From assembly GCA_947450605.1 (NCBI GenBank), contig CANFWB010000003.1:1-64000 (forward strand): a stretch of DNA of 64,000 nt, written 5' to 3'. Every line of letters starts with the position of its first letter. The stretch's first letter is position 1. Position numbers and translations under genes: made by a program. This document shows positions 1 through 10,465 of this stretch, in pieces. The notes under the pieces were generated by a model that saw only the letters and a program-made list of their open reading frames with translations, did not search any database and had not been told where the DNA came from. This DNA is from Burkholderiaceae bacterium (GTDB lineage Bacteria; Pseudomonadota; Gammaproteobacteria; Burkholderiales; Burkholderiaceae).

Positions 1-732
1 CAACAGCGGGCGATAGAGGAGTTGGGCCCCCAGTTTTTAATTCCATTTCAGGATGAAGAGCTCAATCTTCAGGAGGCTTTTGGTGGCTCCTCGCATCCCA
101 AGATCTTGGAGATTGGTTTTGGAATGGGTGAGACCACTGCCAAAATTGCCGCTTTACGTTCTGACGACGATTTTTTGGCAATCGAGGTACACCCTCCAGG
201 GGTAGGTGCTTTACTCAAACTGATTGGTGAACATAATCTCACTAATTTACGTTTGATTCGTCATGATGCTGTTGAAGTTCTGGAAAAAATGATCGCACCA
301 AACTCTTTGGATGGCATTCATATTTACTTTGCGGATCCTTGGCATAAAAAGCGTCATCACAAGCGTAGACTGATTCAGGCGGGATTTGTAAAGTTGTTGG
401 TGTCAAGATTAAAGCCTGGAGCTTACTTGCATCTAGCGACTGATTGGCATAACTACGCCGAGCAAATGCTCTTGGTCTTAAATGCTGAATCTGACTTGGT
501 AAATAGCTCTATAGAGCAAATGAGCGTAGAAACTTTTTCTGTAGCTGACGTGGCAAGTGAGCTTGAGCTTACTAAAGAATCCTTTCAGGAATTCAAACCT
601 ACAATACATCAGCTCACTGCAAAACATCCTGGCTATGTGGAGAGGCCGATATATAGGCCAATTACCAAGTTCGAGAACCGCGGCCTCAAGTTGGGTCATG
701 GGGTTTGGGACTTGGTTTATAAGAAGAAATAA
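1..732 (+). CDS. trmB: tRNA (guanine-N7-)-methyltransferase, 5' end outside the window
   Basis: Open frame continues to base 1 ([13 protein letters not shown]...); SAM motif [23 protein letters not shown] signature of TrmB. Confidence 0.93.
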   Translation, partial: QQRAIEELGPQFLIPFQDEELNLQEAFGGSSHPKILEIGFGMGETTAKIAALRSDDDFLAIEVHPPGVGALLKLIGEHNLTNLRLIRHDAVEVLEKMIAPNSLDGIHIYFADPWHKKRHHKRRLIQAGFVKLLVSRLKPGAYLHLATDWHNYAEQMLLVLNAESDLVNSSIEQMSVETFSVADVASELELTKESFQEFKPTIHQLTAKHPGYVERPIYRPITKFENRGLKLGHGVWDLVYKKK

Positions 733-737
733 TGCAA

Positions 738-767
738 AAATAAAGCCGCTATGTAGCGGCTTTATTG
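738..767. terminator. Bidirectional hairpin terminator between trmB and the aldehyde dehydrogenase gene
   Basis: aaataaagccgctatgtagcggctttatt: inverted repeat with flanking A/T tracts between convergent genes. Confidence 0.75.
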
Positions 768-782
768 ATGAACTCTGCTGAT

Positions 783-2267
783 TTAGAGTCCCAGGCAAAC
801 ATATTTCAGTTCGAGATATTCATCCATGCCGTAAGTGCTACCTTCACGCCCAAGGCCCGATTGTTTGACTCCACCAAACGGCGCAACCTCATTAGAAATA
901 AGTCCCGTGTTAACACCCACAATGCCGAACTCCAAGGCCTCAGCAGCCCTCCAGATACGACCAATATCTCGACTATAAAAATACGATGCTAAGCCGTACT
1001 GGCTATTGTTAGCTAGGCGCAGTGCCTCTTCATCACTCTCAAAAGGGATAATCGGTGCTACTGGGCCAAAGGTTTCTTCGTAGGTGATGAGCATGTCATT
1101 CGTGACATTGGACAGAATGGTGGGCTCATAGAATGTGCCACCCAAGGAGGACGATTTGCCTCCAGCAATGAGCTTGGCGCCTTTGCTAAGTGCATCAGCT
1201 ACATGACGCTCTACTTTTTCTAGGGCTGCTGGTTCAATCAGGGGGCCTTGAGTAACGCCAGCTTCCAGGCCGTTGCCAACTTTGATTGACTCAACTGCTT
1301 TGGCAAATTTTTCTACAAACTCATCCTGTATTTTTTTGTGTACGTAGAAGCGATTAGCGCATACACAGGTTTGGCCAGAATTACGATATTTAGAGGTCAC
1401 AGCACCAGAAACTGCAGCATCAATATCTGCGTCTTCAAAGACGATAAAAGGGGCATGCCCACCAAGCTCGAGCGCTAATTTTTTGATAGTGGGTGCACAT
1501 TGCGCCATCAAAATTCGACCGACCTCTGTGGATCCTGTAAAGGAAAGGTGACGAACAACTGGCGATTCGCAGAGTGTTTTGCCGATTGCAATCGATTGAT
1601 CGGCATCGGCGGTCAAAATATTAATGACCCCAGGCGGAATCCCTGCTCGTAAGGCGAGTTCTGCAAGTGCTAAGGCACTCAATGGTGTGAGTTCTGCTGG
1701 CTTAATAACAATGGTGCATCCCGCCGCCATTGCTGGAGCAATCTTACGAGTAATCATGGCATTGGGGAAATTCCAGGGAGTGATGGCAACGCACACCCCA
1801 ATGGCTTGTTTCATGACAATCAAGCGCCTGTCGTTCGAGGTAGTACTTGGAATTGATCCGGTGACACGCTTAGCCTCTTCCGCAAACCATTCAATAAACG
1901 AAGCGCCATAAGTCACCTCGCCAGCCGCCTCTGCTAGCGGCTTGCCTTGTTCTAGGGTCATGAGGGTGGCAAGGTCTTGTGTATTGGCAATAATCAGATC
2001 AAACCACTTGCGCATGACGTTGGCACGCTCTTTACCCGTTTTATTTTTCCACTCTTGAAAAGCCTGTTCAGCCGCAATAATCGCTAGCTCAGCTTCTTGA
2101 GGGCCCAGATTGCTGACATTGGCAATCAGTTCGTTGCTTGCTGGATTGGTGACGGCAAAGGTTTTGCCTGAGAGACTTTTTGTCCATACCCCATTAATAA
2201 AGGCTTCCTCTTTAAAAAGGCTGGGGTCATTCAGTAGCTTCCGAATATCTATTTTTTGCATTGTCAT
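783..2267 (-). CDS. gabD: NAD(P)-dependent succinate-semialdehyde dehydrogenase family protein
   Basis: 494 aa; ALDH motifs ELGGHAPFIVF, GQTCVCANR, EETFGPVAP. Confidence 0.88.
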   Translation of the reverse strand: MTMQKIDIRKLLNDPSLFKEEAFINGVWTKSLSGKTFAVTNPASNELIANVSNLGPQEAELAIIAAEQAFQEWKNKTGKERANVMRKWFDLIIANTQDLATLMTLEQGKPLAEAAGEVTYGASFIEWFAEEAKRVTGSIPSTTSNDRRLIVMKQAIGVCVAITPWNFPNAMITRKIAPAMAAGCTIVIKPAELTPLSALALAELALRAGIPPGVINILTADADQSIAIGKTLCESPVVRHLSFTGSTEVGRILMAQCAPTIKKLALELGGHAPFIVFEDADIDAAVSGAVTSKYRNSGQTCVCANRFYVHKKIQDEFVEKFAKAVESIKVGNGLEAGVTQGPLIEPAALEKVERHVADALSKGAKLIAGGKSSSLGGTFYEPTILSNVTNDMLITYEETFGPVAPIIPFESDEEALRLANNSQYGLASYFYSRDIGRIWRAAEALEFGIVGVNTGLISNEVAPFGGVKQSGLGREGSTYGMDEYLELKYVCLGL

Positions 2268-2339
2268 TCTCCGAAATTTCTCAGGCTAAATAGGTGAATT
2301 CATTTTATCCCGCTAGTCTACATTCTGTATGTAGCAATA

Positions 2340-2376
2340 AAAAACCCCTGGGCTCCGGGAAGCGCAGGGGTTTTAC
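2340..2376 (-). terminator. Rho-independent terminator downstream of nusB
   Basis: aaaacccctgggctccgggaagcgcaggggtttta imperfect stem with A/T flanks. Confidence 0.65.
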
Positions 2377-2398
2377 GGACCTAGCTAATATTGCCCGG

Positions 2399-2902
2399 TT
2401 AGCCAGCCTGAATTTCAGTACTGCGTAATTTTTGAGCCAGTAGATCTAAGACGCCATTGACGTATTTGTGGCCATCGGTGCCGCCAAAGGTTTTGGCAAG
2501 CTCGACTGCTTCATTGATAGCAACTTTATAGGGCACAGCCAAATCAAGCGCTAATTCATAGGTGCCAATCAACAAGGCTGCATGTTCAACTGGGGAGAGT
2601 TCATTAATCGGACGATCCAAGGCGGGCGTAATCAGGCCTTCTAATTCATCGGTGTGCTCTAGGACGCCAATGAAGATCCCTTGAAATAACTCTGGTTTGC
2701 AACGACGAAAGCCAGGATCTTCGGCAAGCTGCTTAGCAATAGCTGCGGCATTGGGCAAGCTACCAGCACGACGCATGACTAAACTTTGATAGACGCCTTG
2801 TAAGGCATATTCACGGGCACGACGACGCGGCGTGAGAGAGCGCTTGGGCGCACTAGCCACTGGGGCTGGGGAATTGATAGGGGTCTTGGTCATATCAATC
2901 AT
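2399..2902 (-). CDS. nusB: Transcription antitermination factor NusB
   Basis: RRRAREYALQGVYQ... YKVAINEAVELAKTFGGTDGHKYVNGVLD. Confidence 0.95.
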   Translation of the reverse strand: MIDMTKTPINSPAPVASAPKRSLTPRRRAREYALQGVYQSLVMRRAGSLPNAAAIAKQLAEDPGFRRCKPELFQGIFIGVLEHTDELEGLITPALDRPINELSPVEHAALLIGTYELALDLAVPYKVAINEAVELAKTFGGTDGHKYVNGVLDLLAQKLRSTEIQAG

Positions 2903-3417
2903 TATTCTTCGTTAGGGTGGATTTCAAAATCAATATCGGGAGTCAGGGCTAATGCAAGATTGGCCATTTCAACAACGGCCTTGGCACAATCGGCGCCTTT
3001 AACTTGAGCACGTACTTGCGCTTGTTCATCAGTCTCGCAGGTTAATACGCCATTGGCGATGGGTAGGCCAGAGTCAATTGAGATCCGAGTGATACCAGAG
3101 GCGGACTCATTAGAAACAAGCTCAAAGTGGTAAGTCTCACCACGAATCACTGCGCCCAATGCTACCAAGCCATCAAATTCACCGGTCTCTACCAGCTTCT
3201 GAAGTGCAAAAGGAATTTCCAGTGCGCCCGGCACAGTCACTAGCTTGATGTCAGCCTGAGACACGCCGAGTTTAATGAGTTCTTCAATGCAAGCAGTTGT
3301 TAAAGCAACGCAGTGTTCTTCATTAAAGCGTGCTTGTACGATTCCAATGCGTAGATCTTGGCCATTTAAATCGGCTGCTAATACGCCAACTGCTTGTTCA
3401 TTATTCGATGTGTTCAT
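2902..3417 (-). CDS. ribH: 6,7-dimethyl-8-ribityllumazine synthase
   Basis: [34 protein letters not shown] motifs; adjacent to nusB and ribBA. Confidence 0.96.
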   Translation of the reverse strand: MNTSNNEQAVGVLAADLNGQDLRIGIVQARFNEEHCVALTTACIEELIKLGVSQADIKLVTVPGALEIPFALQKLVETGEFDGLVALGAVIRGETYHFELVSNESASGITRISIDSGLPIANGVLTCETDEQAQVRAQVKGADCAKAVVEMANLALALTPDIDFEIHPNEE

Positions 3418-3436
3418 GATGATCTTTGGGTGCGGA

Positions 3437-4573
3437 TTATTGAGGTTCGAATGGGGTGTAGCCAGTGACTTCTAGTTTGTATCCGGAAAGACTGGGTACT
3501 GGATTCGGGTTAGCAAGTAAACGCATTTTGCCAACGCCAATATCTTTGAGAATTTGTGCGCCAATGCCGTAGCTGCGGAAGTCGGTTTTGCGGCCTAGTG
3601 ACTTTGCAGCTTCTTCAGACTGAGAGCCGTTCAGTTTATGGAACTGTGCGAGCCAGTCAACATCATTTGGTGCTGCAATGCCAGAGGCGTTGAGGAGTAC
3701 CGCAACGCCTGCTGGAGCAGTTGCTAGCTTTTGCAGTGCTTGTGCAAGAGGCCAAGAGTGGGTGCTGACATGGGCGTCCAAGAAATCTAAGACGGTGACC
3801 GGTTCGTGAACACGCACAAGCGTTTCTTCTGCCTCAGAGGGCTTTCCATGAATTAATGCAAGATGGATGCATGAGCTTGGTGTATCACGATAAATCACGC
3901 CTTGGAACTTGCCCCAAGGCGTGTTGAACTCGCGTTCACCTTCGCGAACCACAATGCTTTCATGTTGACTGCGATATTGAATGAGATCAGCGATGCTGCC
4001 AATCTTCAATTGATGTTCTTTAGCAAACTCCATGAGATCTGGAAGGCGCGCCATGCTGCCATCATCTTTCATGATTTCGCAAATGACGGCAGTAGGCGAG
4101 CAACCAGCCATTGCGGCTAAATCACAACCTGCTTCGGTATGCCCTGAGCGAATCAATACGCCGCCAGGTTGCGCCATGAGTGGGAAGATGTGTCCTGGTT
4201 GGACTAAATCATTTGGCTTGGCATGTGCGGCTACTGCTGCTTTAATGGTATGCGCGCGATCAGCTGCTGAGATTCCGGTGGTGACACCACTTGCCGCCTC
4301 AATGGAGACCGTGAAGTTGGTGCCCATCGAGGTACCGTTGTCTCGCACCATCAATGGCAGATTGAGTTGTTGGCAGCGCTCACGAGTCAACGTGAGACAA
4401 ATTAGTCCGCGACCATGTTTCGCCATAAAGTTGACAGCATCCGCTGTAACGTGATCTGCGGCCAGAACTAAATCGCCTTCATTCTCACGATCTTCTTCAT
4501 CAACCAGAATGACCATCTTGCCGGCTTTGAGCTCAGCAACGATTTCTTCTGTAGGGGCGAGGGTATTTTGCAT
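3437..4573 (-). CDS. ribB: 3,4-dihydroxy-2-butanone-4-phosphate synthase fused to a degenerate GTP cyclohydrolase II-like domain
   Basis: [43 protein letters not shown] motifs; C-terminal GCHII-like half lacks the cysteine zinc motif. Confidence 0.92.
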   Translation of the reverse strand: MQNTLAPTEEIVAELKAGKMVILVDEEDRENEGDLVLAADHVTADAVNFMAKHGRGLICLTLTRERCQQLNLPLMVRDNGTSMGTNFTVSIEAASGVTTGISAADRAHTIKAAVAAHAKPNDLVQPGHIFPLMAQPGGVLIRSGHTEAGCDLAAMAGCSPTAVICEIMKDDGSMARLPDLMEFAKEHQLKIGSIADLIQYRSQHESIVVREGEREFNTPWGKFQGVIYRDTPSSCIHLALIHGKPSEAEETLVRVHEPVTVLDFLDAHVSTHSWPLAQALQKLATAPAGVAVLLNASGIAAPNDVDWLAQFHKLNGSQSEEAAKSLGRKTDFRSYGIGAQILKDIGVGKMRLLANPNPVPSLSGYKLEVTGYTPFEPQ

Positions 4574-4714
4574 AGCCCTCTATTTTAAGCTGAGGAGGAG
4601 TTTTCAGGCTGTAAGCCCCGATCTCCCTCAATATTGAGTAAATATCCAGCCTTTCTGACACTGGGCGCCCATCAAAGGCATTTATTCCCCTTTCCGGCCT
4701 AGCGAAAATGCCTT

Positions 4715-5053
4715 ATGCCCCGATTGATTCACAAATCCGAAAACCTGGATCTAGATGATCAAGGCTCTACTGGATTTATTTTGCTTGAGGTATTGGTGGC
4801 CATGAGTCTGATAGCGAGTAGTTGGATGACTCTAGGCGCTAGCTATCAGCAAATGGTCCTGCGTTTAGGAAAATCTCAAGAGCAGCGGGTGCAAATGAAA
4901 AAAGAGGCGGATCAATATGAGCTCACTATATTTTCCGCAAGCCCATCAAACCGTGAAATTCATGATGCAAGAGGACTAATAAATGAGCCTTCTAGAGTGT
5001 CTCGTCGGTCTCGCCTTATCACTCATTCTGGTGGCGCCACTGATAAAAAATAG
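4715..5053 (+). CDS. PilV-like minor pseudopilin
   Basis: Type IV prepilin N-terminus GFILLEVLVAMSLIASSWM; first of four overlapping genes. Confidence 0.6.
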   Translation: MPRLIHKSENLDLDDQGSTGFILLEVLVAMSLIASSWMTLGASYQQMVLRLGKSQEQRVQMKKEADQYELTIFSASPSNREIHDARGLINEPSRVSRRSRLITHSGGATDKK

Positions 5054-5609
5054 CGGGGAGCTGTTAGTCAAACAGATTGCGCTTGAGAAAACACATTCAA
5101 TCGCCTTCGAGGCCGATCGTGCCCTGGAATTAATTGGTAGATCGATCCGCATGGCGGGCTATCAAAATGCTCAATCCTTTTTGGAAGGAAAAGGAAGGCC
5201 TCAGTCGGAGAGTGATTTCATCCAAATCCAAAAAAATAGTGGATATCGCGGATCGGATTCACTGATGGTGAGGCACGAACTTTCACCTGGGGTGGACTTT
5301 GATTGCATCGGCAATACATTATCAAAAGAACGGACTAAAAATGGATTAGCGCATCAAGGATTTGTAGTAGATCGACAAGCCTCTGCACCCAAAGGTATGC
5401 GCGTGAATGGTGGATCCTTAATTTGCCAATCCCTTGATCGACAAGGTCGCTTGCAAAACACCACCCTCATGAACGGGGTGCACCTTCTTTCCATTACAAA
5501 ATTAGAGGGCCGAGCTGGCAGGGCTTATAAGGTCAGGCTCGAGATGACTGACGGGGCCTTAATTCATCAGGGGTTTGAGCGCACCTTTGCAACGCGCAAT
5601 CTCCCGTGA
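4983..5609 (+). CDS. PilW-like minor pseudopilin
   Basis: SLLECLVGLALSLILVAPLI hydrophobic prepilin segment; RSIRMAGYQNA typical of PilW. Confidence 0.65.
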   Translation: MSLLECLVGLALSLILVAPLIKNSGELLVKQIALEKTHSIAFEADRALELIGRSIRMAGYQNAQSFLEGKGRPQSESDFIQIQKNSGYRGSDSLMVRHELSPGVDFDCIGNTLSKERTKNGLAHQGFVVDRQASAPKGMRVNGGSLICQSLDRQGRLQNTTLMNGVHLLSITKLEGRAGRAYKVRLEMTDGALIHQGFERTFATRNLP

Positions 5610-5935
5610 TTATCGCTTGGGTGTTATCGCTATTGGTTTTGTTGTCCACCTTGGTGGCGCACTTGGAGCGCCTTGCTGCGCTGGAGATAGTTGCTGTCAA
5701 TAGTTACATAGAGTCACACAAGCAATTGATTGCAGCTGAGAAATCCTTGCTGGAGTGCGAACGAAATCTCTCAAATATCGCCGCCCTAGGAAATACCACT
5801 TGTCATATTCAGTCCGCAGGAAAACATCATTGGCTGATTTCCAGTAAAGACAAACCCGTCTTAGAGATATTGGTTCATCTTGATTTAAAAACCAACGCAG
5901 TCACTCGCTTAAATTGGCGGCAACGATTTGAATAG
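5606..5935 (+). CDS. PilX-like membrane protein
   Basis: 109 aa, N-terminal TM, EKSLLECERNL; overlaps its neighbours. Confidence 0.5.
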   Translation: MIIAWVLSLLVLLSTLVAHLERLAALEIVAVNSYIESHKQLIAAEKSLLECERNLSNIAALGNTTCHIQSAGKHHWLISSKDKPVLEILVHLDLKTNAVTRLNWRQRFE

Positions 5936-6476
5936 GCAGGAGCAAGGCAACAGTTTGCTGGAGTTAATGGCTGTTGTGCTCATCATTGCCATCATGGCGG
6001 TGATGGCGTTGCCACGATTACATGAGCACATGGCCGCCCGCGAAATCGAGATCATTGCGAGGCGTTTTATTGCTCATGCTCAATTTGCGCGGGCACAGGC
6101 ACTCACACTCGGAATCCCGGTTCGTATCGCGCCGCTTGCCGACAATCTTTGGGATGACGGGTGGATAGTCAAAAGTGGCTGCAATGACCGACCTAGCCAG
6201 CCTGCCTGTATCGAGCGCTTTTGGGTTTCACAAGGCGATATCGCTCCGGTGTATTTCAAGGGAGGGGGTAAGCAGTTTATAGATCCGCATACGAGCAAAA
6301 GGGGTATTTTGTTTAATGCGGCTGGTGCGGCAAAAACAGCCCAAGGGGGGTTTGTAGCTAACCGATTGATATTGGGCCATGAGCGAGATCACGCCTTGGA
6401 ACGTCATTTAATACTGGGTAGCGGGGGTCGTTGGCGAATTTGTGACCCAGTCAAGGATCACAGGGCTTGTAGATAG
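5928..6476 (+). CDS. FimT/GspH-like pseudopilin
   Basis: NSLLELMAVVLIIAIMAVMALPRL prepilin motif; ARRFIAHAQFARAQALT; DDGWIV typical of FimT/GspH. Confidence 0.75.
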   Translation: MNRQEQGNSLLELMAVVLIIAIMAVMALPRLHEHMAAREIEIIARRFIAHAQFARAQALTLGIPVRIAPLADNLWDDGWIVKSGCNDRPSQPACIERFWVSQGDIAPVYFKGGGKQFIDPHTSKRGILFNAAGAAKTAQGGFVANRLILGHERDHALERHLILGSGGRWRICDPVKDHRACR

Positions 6477-6526
6477 CACGATCGGTAAATTTCCCTCCTG
6501 GTCTCGCAATCGGTTTTAATAGACCC

Positions 6527-7657
6527 ATGTACACCGCAGTCGACCACCAATTGATGAGTCAGGCATTAGCCGAGGCTCAAAATGCCCTTTATTTATCCAA
6601 CCCTAACCCTCGGGTGGGATGTGTCATCGTTAAAGCAGGGCACATCATTGGTCGTGGCCATACCCAAAGGGTAGGCGGTCCGCATGCAGAAGTACAGGCT
6701 TTGGCGGATGTAAGCGCCCATGGATTCGATCCTATTGGGTCAACGATATACGTCACTTTGGAGCCCTGCAATCACACCGGCAGAACCCCGCCTTGCGTAG
6801 ACGCCTTAATCGCAGCAAAGCCTGCCATGGTGATTGTGGCGATGTCAGATCCCAACCCCTTGGTTGGTGGTAAAGGCCTCGAGCGCCTGAAGGCCGCTGG
6901 CATTGATGTGCGCTGCGGCTTATTGGAGTCTGAAGCTCAGGCATTAAACCCAGGCTTCATCTCGCGCATGACCCGGGGCTTGCCTTGGGTGCGGATGAAG
7001 ATTGCAGCGAGCTTGGATGGAAAAACTGCGTTGCCCAACGGCCAGAGCCAGTGGATTACTGGCCCCTTAGCGAGGGCGGATGGCCACCATTGGCGTGCGC
7101 AAGCCTGCGCTATTTTGACTGGCGTGGGAACCGTCAAAGAGGACGATCCGACGTTAAATGTCAGAGAGGTTCAAACAGATCGCCAGCCTTGGAAAATTAT
7201 TATTGACTCTAGACTAGAGACGCCAATCAATGCCAAGGTATTGGCTAATCCTCAGGCATCAGGTGTTATCTTGGTTTGTGCTGGATTGGATTCTCAAGAG
7301 AGTCAAGAAAAGGCAAGGGTATTTGAGGCCCAAGGTGTAGAAGTGATTGCGATGGCCAATCCCAGCGGTAAAGTAGATTTGCCAAAACTCTTTTCGTATT
7401 TAGCAAAAGAACGCCATATGAATGAAATCCATGTTGAGGCAGGATTTAAGCTCAATGGATCTCTGCTGAGAGAGGATTGTGTTGATGAGTTACTGCTGTA
7501 TTACGCGCCTTTCTTTATGGGCGATGGTATTGGTATGGCAAACATCTCCCCATTGACAGCCTTAGATCAGCGCCAAGATTTTCAAGTCATGGATCAAAGT
7601 CTGTTAGGTTCTGATTGGCGTATTCGACTGCAAAAATATAAAAAGAATAAAGAATAA
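6527..7657 (+). CDS. ribD: Bifunctional diaminohydroxyphosphoribosylaminopyrimidine deaminase / 5-amino-6-(5-phosphoribosylamino)uracil reductase
   Basis: GGPHAEVQAL, TLEPCNHTGRTPPC deaminase motifs and reductase domain. Confidence 0.96.
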   Translation: MYTAVDHQLMSQALAEAQNALYLSNPNPRVGCVIVKAGHIIGRGHTQRVGGPHAEVQALADVSAHGFDPIGSTIYVTLEPCNHTGRTPPCVDALIAAKPAMVIVAMSDPNPLVGGKGLERLKAAGIDVRCGLLESEAQALNPGFISRMTRGLPWVRMKIAASLDGKTALPNGQSQWITGPLARADGHHWRAQACAILTGVGTVKEDDPTLNVREVQTDRQPWKIIIDSRLETPINAKVLANPQASGVILVCAGLDSQESQEKARVFEAQGVEVIAMANPSGKVDLPKLFSYLAKERHMNEIHVEAGFKLNGSLLREDCVDELLLYYAPFFMGDGIGMANISPLTALDQRQDFQVMDQSLLGSDWRIRLQKYKKNKE

Positions 7658-7722
7658 AAAAGATGTATTAGGCAAGCGACAATCATTTTAGAAATTCAAA
7701 AATAGAAATTAAAGAACCCATC

Positions 7723-8340
7723 ATGTTTACTGGAATCATTACTGCTGTAGGTCAAATCAAGCACGCTCAAGCTAAAGGCGATGGCCTGCACTTGCTCATT
7801 GAAGTGCCCGCGGGCTATCTCGATGATGTCGTTTTAGGCGATAGCATTGCGATTCAAGGCGCATGCATGACTGCGACCGAATTGACTGACACTACTTTTG
7901 CTTTGGATATTTCGCGCGAGTCTCTTAATAAGACTATCGGTTTAGATAAAGTTGGCCCAGTAAACCTTGAAAAGGCACTGCGTTTAAATGATCGTTTGGG
8001 CGGCCATTTAGTGAGCGGTCATGTAGATGGCGTTGGTAAGGTAGCCCATTTTGCAACTGTGGTACAAGACCCTTACGGCTCATGGCTGCTGCGGATTGAG
8101 GCTCCAAAGGCATTGGCACCATTTTTAGCTTACAAAGGTTCCATCGTGGTCAATGGCGTGTCTTTGACGGTGAATAAAACTGAAGATACTGATGATGCTT
8201 GCATGGTGAGTATCAACATCATTCCGCATACGCTGGAGAACACAACACTAGGCAATCTGACGCAAGGTGATGCAGTTAATCTCGAGGTGGATTTGATTGC
8301 GCGTTATGTTGCGCGCATGCTGGAAACACAGGCTCAATAA
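7723..8340 (+). CDS. ribE: Riboflavin synthase
   Basis: MFTGIITAVGQI; GGHLVSGHVDGVG; VNGVSLTV. Confidence 0.96.
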   Translation: MFTGIITAVGQIKHAQAKGDGLHLLIEVPAGYLDDVVLGDSIAIQGACMTATELTDTTFALDISRESLNKTIGLDKVGPVNLEKALRLNDRLGGHLVSGHVDGVGKVAHFATVVQDPYGSWLLRIEAPKALAPFLAYKGSIVVNGVSLTVNKTEDTDDACMVSINIIPHTLENTTLGNLTQGDAVNLEVDLIARYVARMLETQAQ

Positions 8341-8355
8341 ATGAAGGCTAGTGAA

Positions 8356-9096
8356 TTACTTATTTTGATAGCGGGTTGGGTCGCTTAGCTTAGCCTGCTT
8401 AAAGCCGACTTGTCTCAAGCGACAGGATTCACACTCACCGCAGGCTTCACCTAGATCATTGGCTTGGTAGCAGGAAACGGTTTGCGAGTAATCCACTCCC
8501 AACGTGGTGCCCAATTGAATAATTTCGGCCTTGCTCATGCTGATGATGGGTGCATGAACCCGAAAGCGATTGTCATTGTTCAGTGCCTCTACGCCTGCTT
8601 TGGTGGCCAGGTTTGCCATCGCTTCAAATGAGGCTACATACTCAGGGCGGCAATCTGGGTAGCCAGAGTAATCTACTGCATTGGCACCATAAAAAATATC
8701 AAGACCGCCCAATGATTCTGCCCAACCTAATGCGAGTGAAAGTAGGATCGTATTGCGTGCTGGCACATAGGTGACAGGAATCTCTTGATCGTTGCCCGGG
8801 GTAACCGGAATGTCGATAGAGGCGTCTGTTAACGCAGAGCCACCAAAACGGGTGAGATCTAAATTCACTACCTCATGACGGATGACGCCCATCTTTTTAG
8901 CAATGTGTTTAGCGGCTGCTAATTCTGAAGAGTGGCGTTGTCCGTATCCTACGGAAAGCACATAGGGCGCGTAACCGAGATCTTTTGCAAGTGCCAGAAT
9001 CGTGCTGGAATCGAGACCACCGGAAAATAGAATGACTGCAGGGGCATTCGGCTTACGTGGGGCAATATTTTGGAATGCAGCAGATAAGAAAGACAT
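8356..9096 (-). CDS. queC: 7-cyano-7-deazaguanine synthase
   Basis: [17 protein letters not shown]-loop; [21 protein letters not shown]. Confidence 0.95.
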   Translation of the reverse strand: MSFLSAAFQNIAPRKPNAPAVILFSGGLDSSTILALAKDLGYAPYVLSVGYGQRHSSELAAAKHIAKKMGVIRHEVVNLDLTRFGGSALTDASIDIPVTPGNDQEIPVTYVPARNTILLSLALGWAESLGGLDIFYGANAVDYSGYPDCRPEYVASFEAMANLATKAGVEALNNDNRFRVHAPIISMSKAEIIQLGTTLGVDYSQTVSCYQANDLGEACGECESCRLRQVGFKQAKLSDPTRYQNK

Positions 9097-9107
9097 GGGA
9101 GCTAAAC

Positions 9108-9848
9108 TTACTTAATTGCAGTGTTCAATTGCTGAGCGTCTTTAGCGGCTTCAGTATCTGGGAACTTCCCAACAATTTCAGCGAACGTTTTCTTGGCCGC
9201 CACTTTGTTACCACTTTCCAATTGCGCATTGCCGAGCGTCAACATTGCTGATGGAATACGTGGATGAGTTGGGTAGCGTTTAATAAGATTCTGTAGCTGT
9301 GCAATCGCGCCTGCATAGTCTTTATTGGCATATTTGCTATTACCGCTCCAGAAAAGCGCTAGTGGCAAGTAGGGGCTCTTAGGATAACGCGTAGCAAAGG
9401 CTGAGAAGCCTTCGTCCGCCTTCTTCAGACTCCCTGATTGGAAGGCCTTTAATGCGTCTTCATAGGCTTTTTTCTCACCAGGCTGCACTGTCCCGCTAAC
9501 ACCTTCAATAGTGGCTGTACGAGGCTCAAAATTACCTAAGCGGGTATCGAGGTCCTGGTAGTAAGTCTTCTGGCTGGTGTTGATATCTTCACCCTGCTTC
9601 TCCAGGTTCTCCACTTTGCCGCGCAACTCGGCATTTTCTGCTTTGAGCTTTTCAATCTGATTTTGTAAATCCATTTGCGTTGTTGCCAAGGACTTGCGTA
9701 AATCCAAAATAGCCTTGCGAGCGTCATCGTCAGCAAAGAGTGCCCAAGCACTGCTGGACATTCCCAGGCAAATAGTGGCGACACTTAAACAAAACGCTCG
9801 TGAGAGCGTTTGTTTGAAAGAGTAAGACTGCTTTTGCATGCGTCGCAT
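9108..9848 (-). CDS. cpoB: Tol-pal system / cell division coordinator CpoB (YbgF)
   Basis: Signal peptide, coiled coil, TPR repeats, [20 protein letters not shown]; next to pal. Confidence 0.9.
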   Translation of the reverse strand: MRRMQKQSYSFKQTLSRAFCLSVATICLGMSSSAWALFADDDARKAILDLRKSLATTQMDLQNQIEKLKAENAELRGKVENLEKQGEDINTSQKTYYQDLDTRLGNFEPRTATIEGVSGTVQPGEKKAYEDALKAFQSGSLKKADEGFSAFATRYPKSPYLPLALFWSGNSKYANKDYAGAIAQLQNLIKRYPTHPRIPSAMLTLGNAQLESGNKVAAKKTFAEIVGKFPDTEAAKDAQQLNTAIK

Positions 9849-10348
9849 TAATTAGTGATGTAAACAATGTCAGCGCGGCGATTTTCTGCCCAAGCTGCTT
9901 CGTTATCACCTTCAGCTTTCGGTTTTTCTTTACCAAAGCTCACCGCTTCCATTTGGTCATCAGATACACCCATGAGATTGAGTGACTTGCGCACCGCATC
10001 TGAACGACGTTGGCCCAAGGCTAAGTTGTACTCGGCTGTACCGCGTTCATCGGTATTGCCCTGAATGATGATCTTTTGTTTTGGGTTGGATTTGAGGAAG
10101 TTTGCGTGCGCAGACAATTGTTTCTGATACTTAGTCTGAACAGTGTATTCATTGAAATCAAAATACACGCTACGCTGAAAGAGTGGGCTACTTGGATCAT
10201 TCCAAGGTTGTGAACCGAAGTTGCCGCTGCCACCACCATTAGCGCCATCAACGTCATCCAATTTGACGCTTGAGCAAGCTGCCAAAAATAATGCGGTGAC
10301 ACCTACAAGGGTGAGTGTTGCGGCACGGCGTGCGATAGAAATCGTCAT
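9848..10348 (-). CDS. pal: Peptidoglycan-associated lipoprotein
   Basis: Lipobox LAAC; OmpA-like GNTDERGTAEYNLALGQRR. Confidence 0.95.
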   Translation of the reverse strand: MTISIARRAATLTLVGVTALFLAACSSVKLDDVDGANGGGSGNFGSQPWNDPSSPLFQRSVYFDFNEYTVQTKYQKQLSAHANFLKSNPKQKIIIQGNTDERGTAEYNLALGQRRSDAVRKSLNLMGVSDDQMEAVSFGKEKPKAEGDNEAAWAENRRADIVYITN

Positions 10349-10465
10349 GATCTTTCCTTTTCCTACAAATGAAGCTATTAAATGAGCTAATAGACAATAT
10401 TATGCCCCTAAGAACTCAATATTGGCTATTCAAGCGGAAAGACCCAGTTGAATCTAACTGAGTCC

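Noticed and set aside
765-992. ORF at the 3' end of the aldehyde dehydrogenase gene on the opposite strand
   Set aside because: Overlaps a well-supported CDS and a terminator; no recognisable motifs
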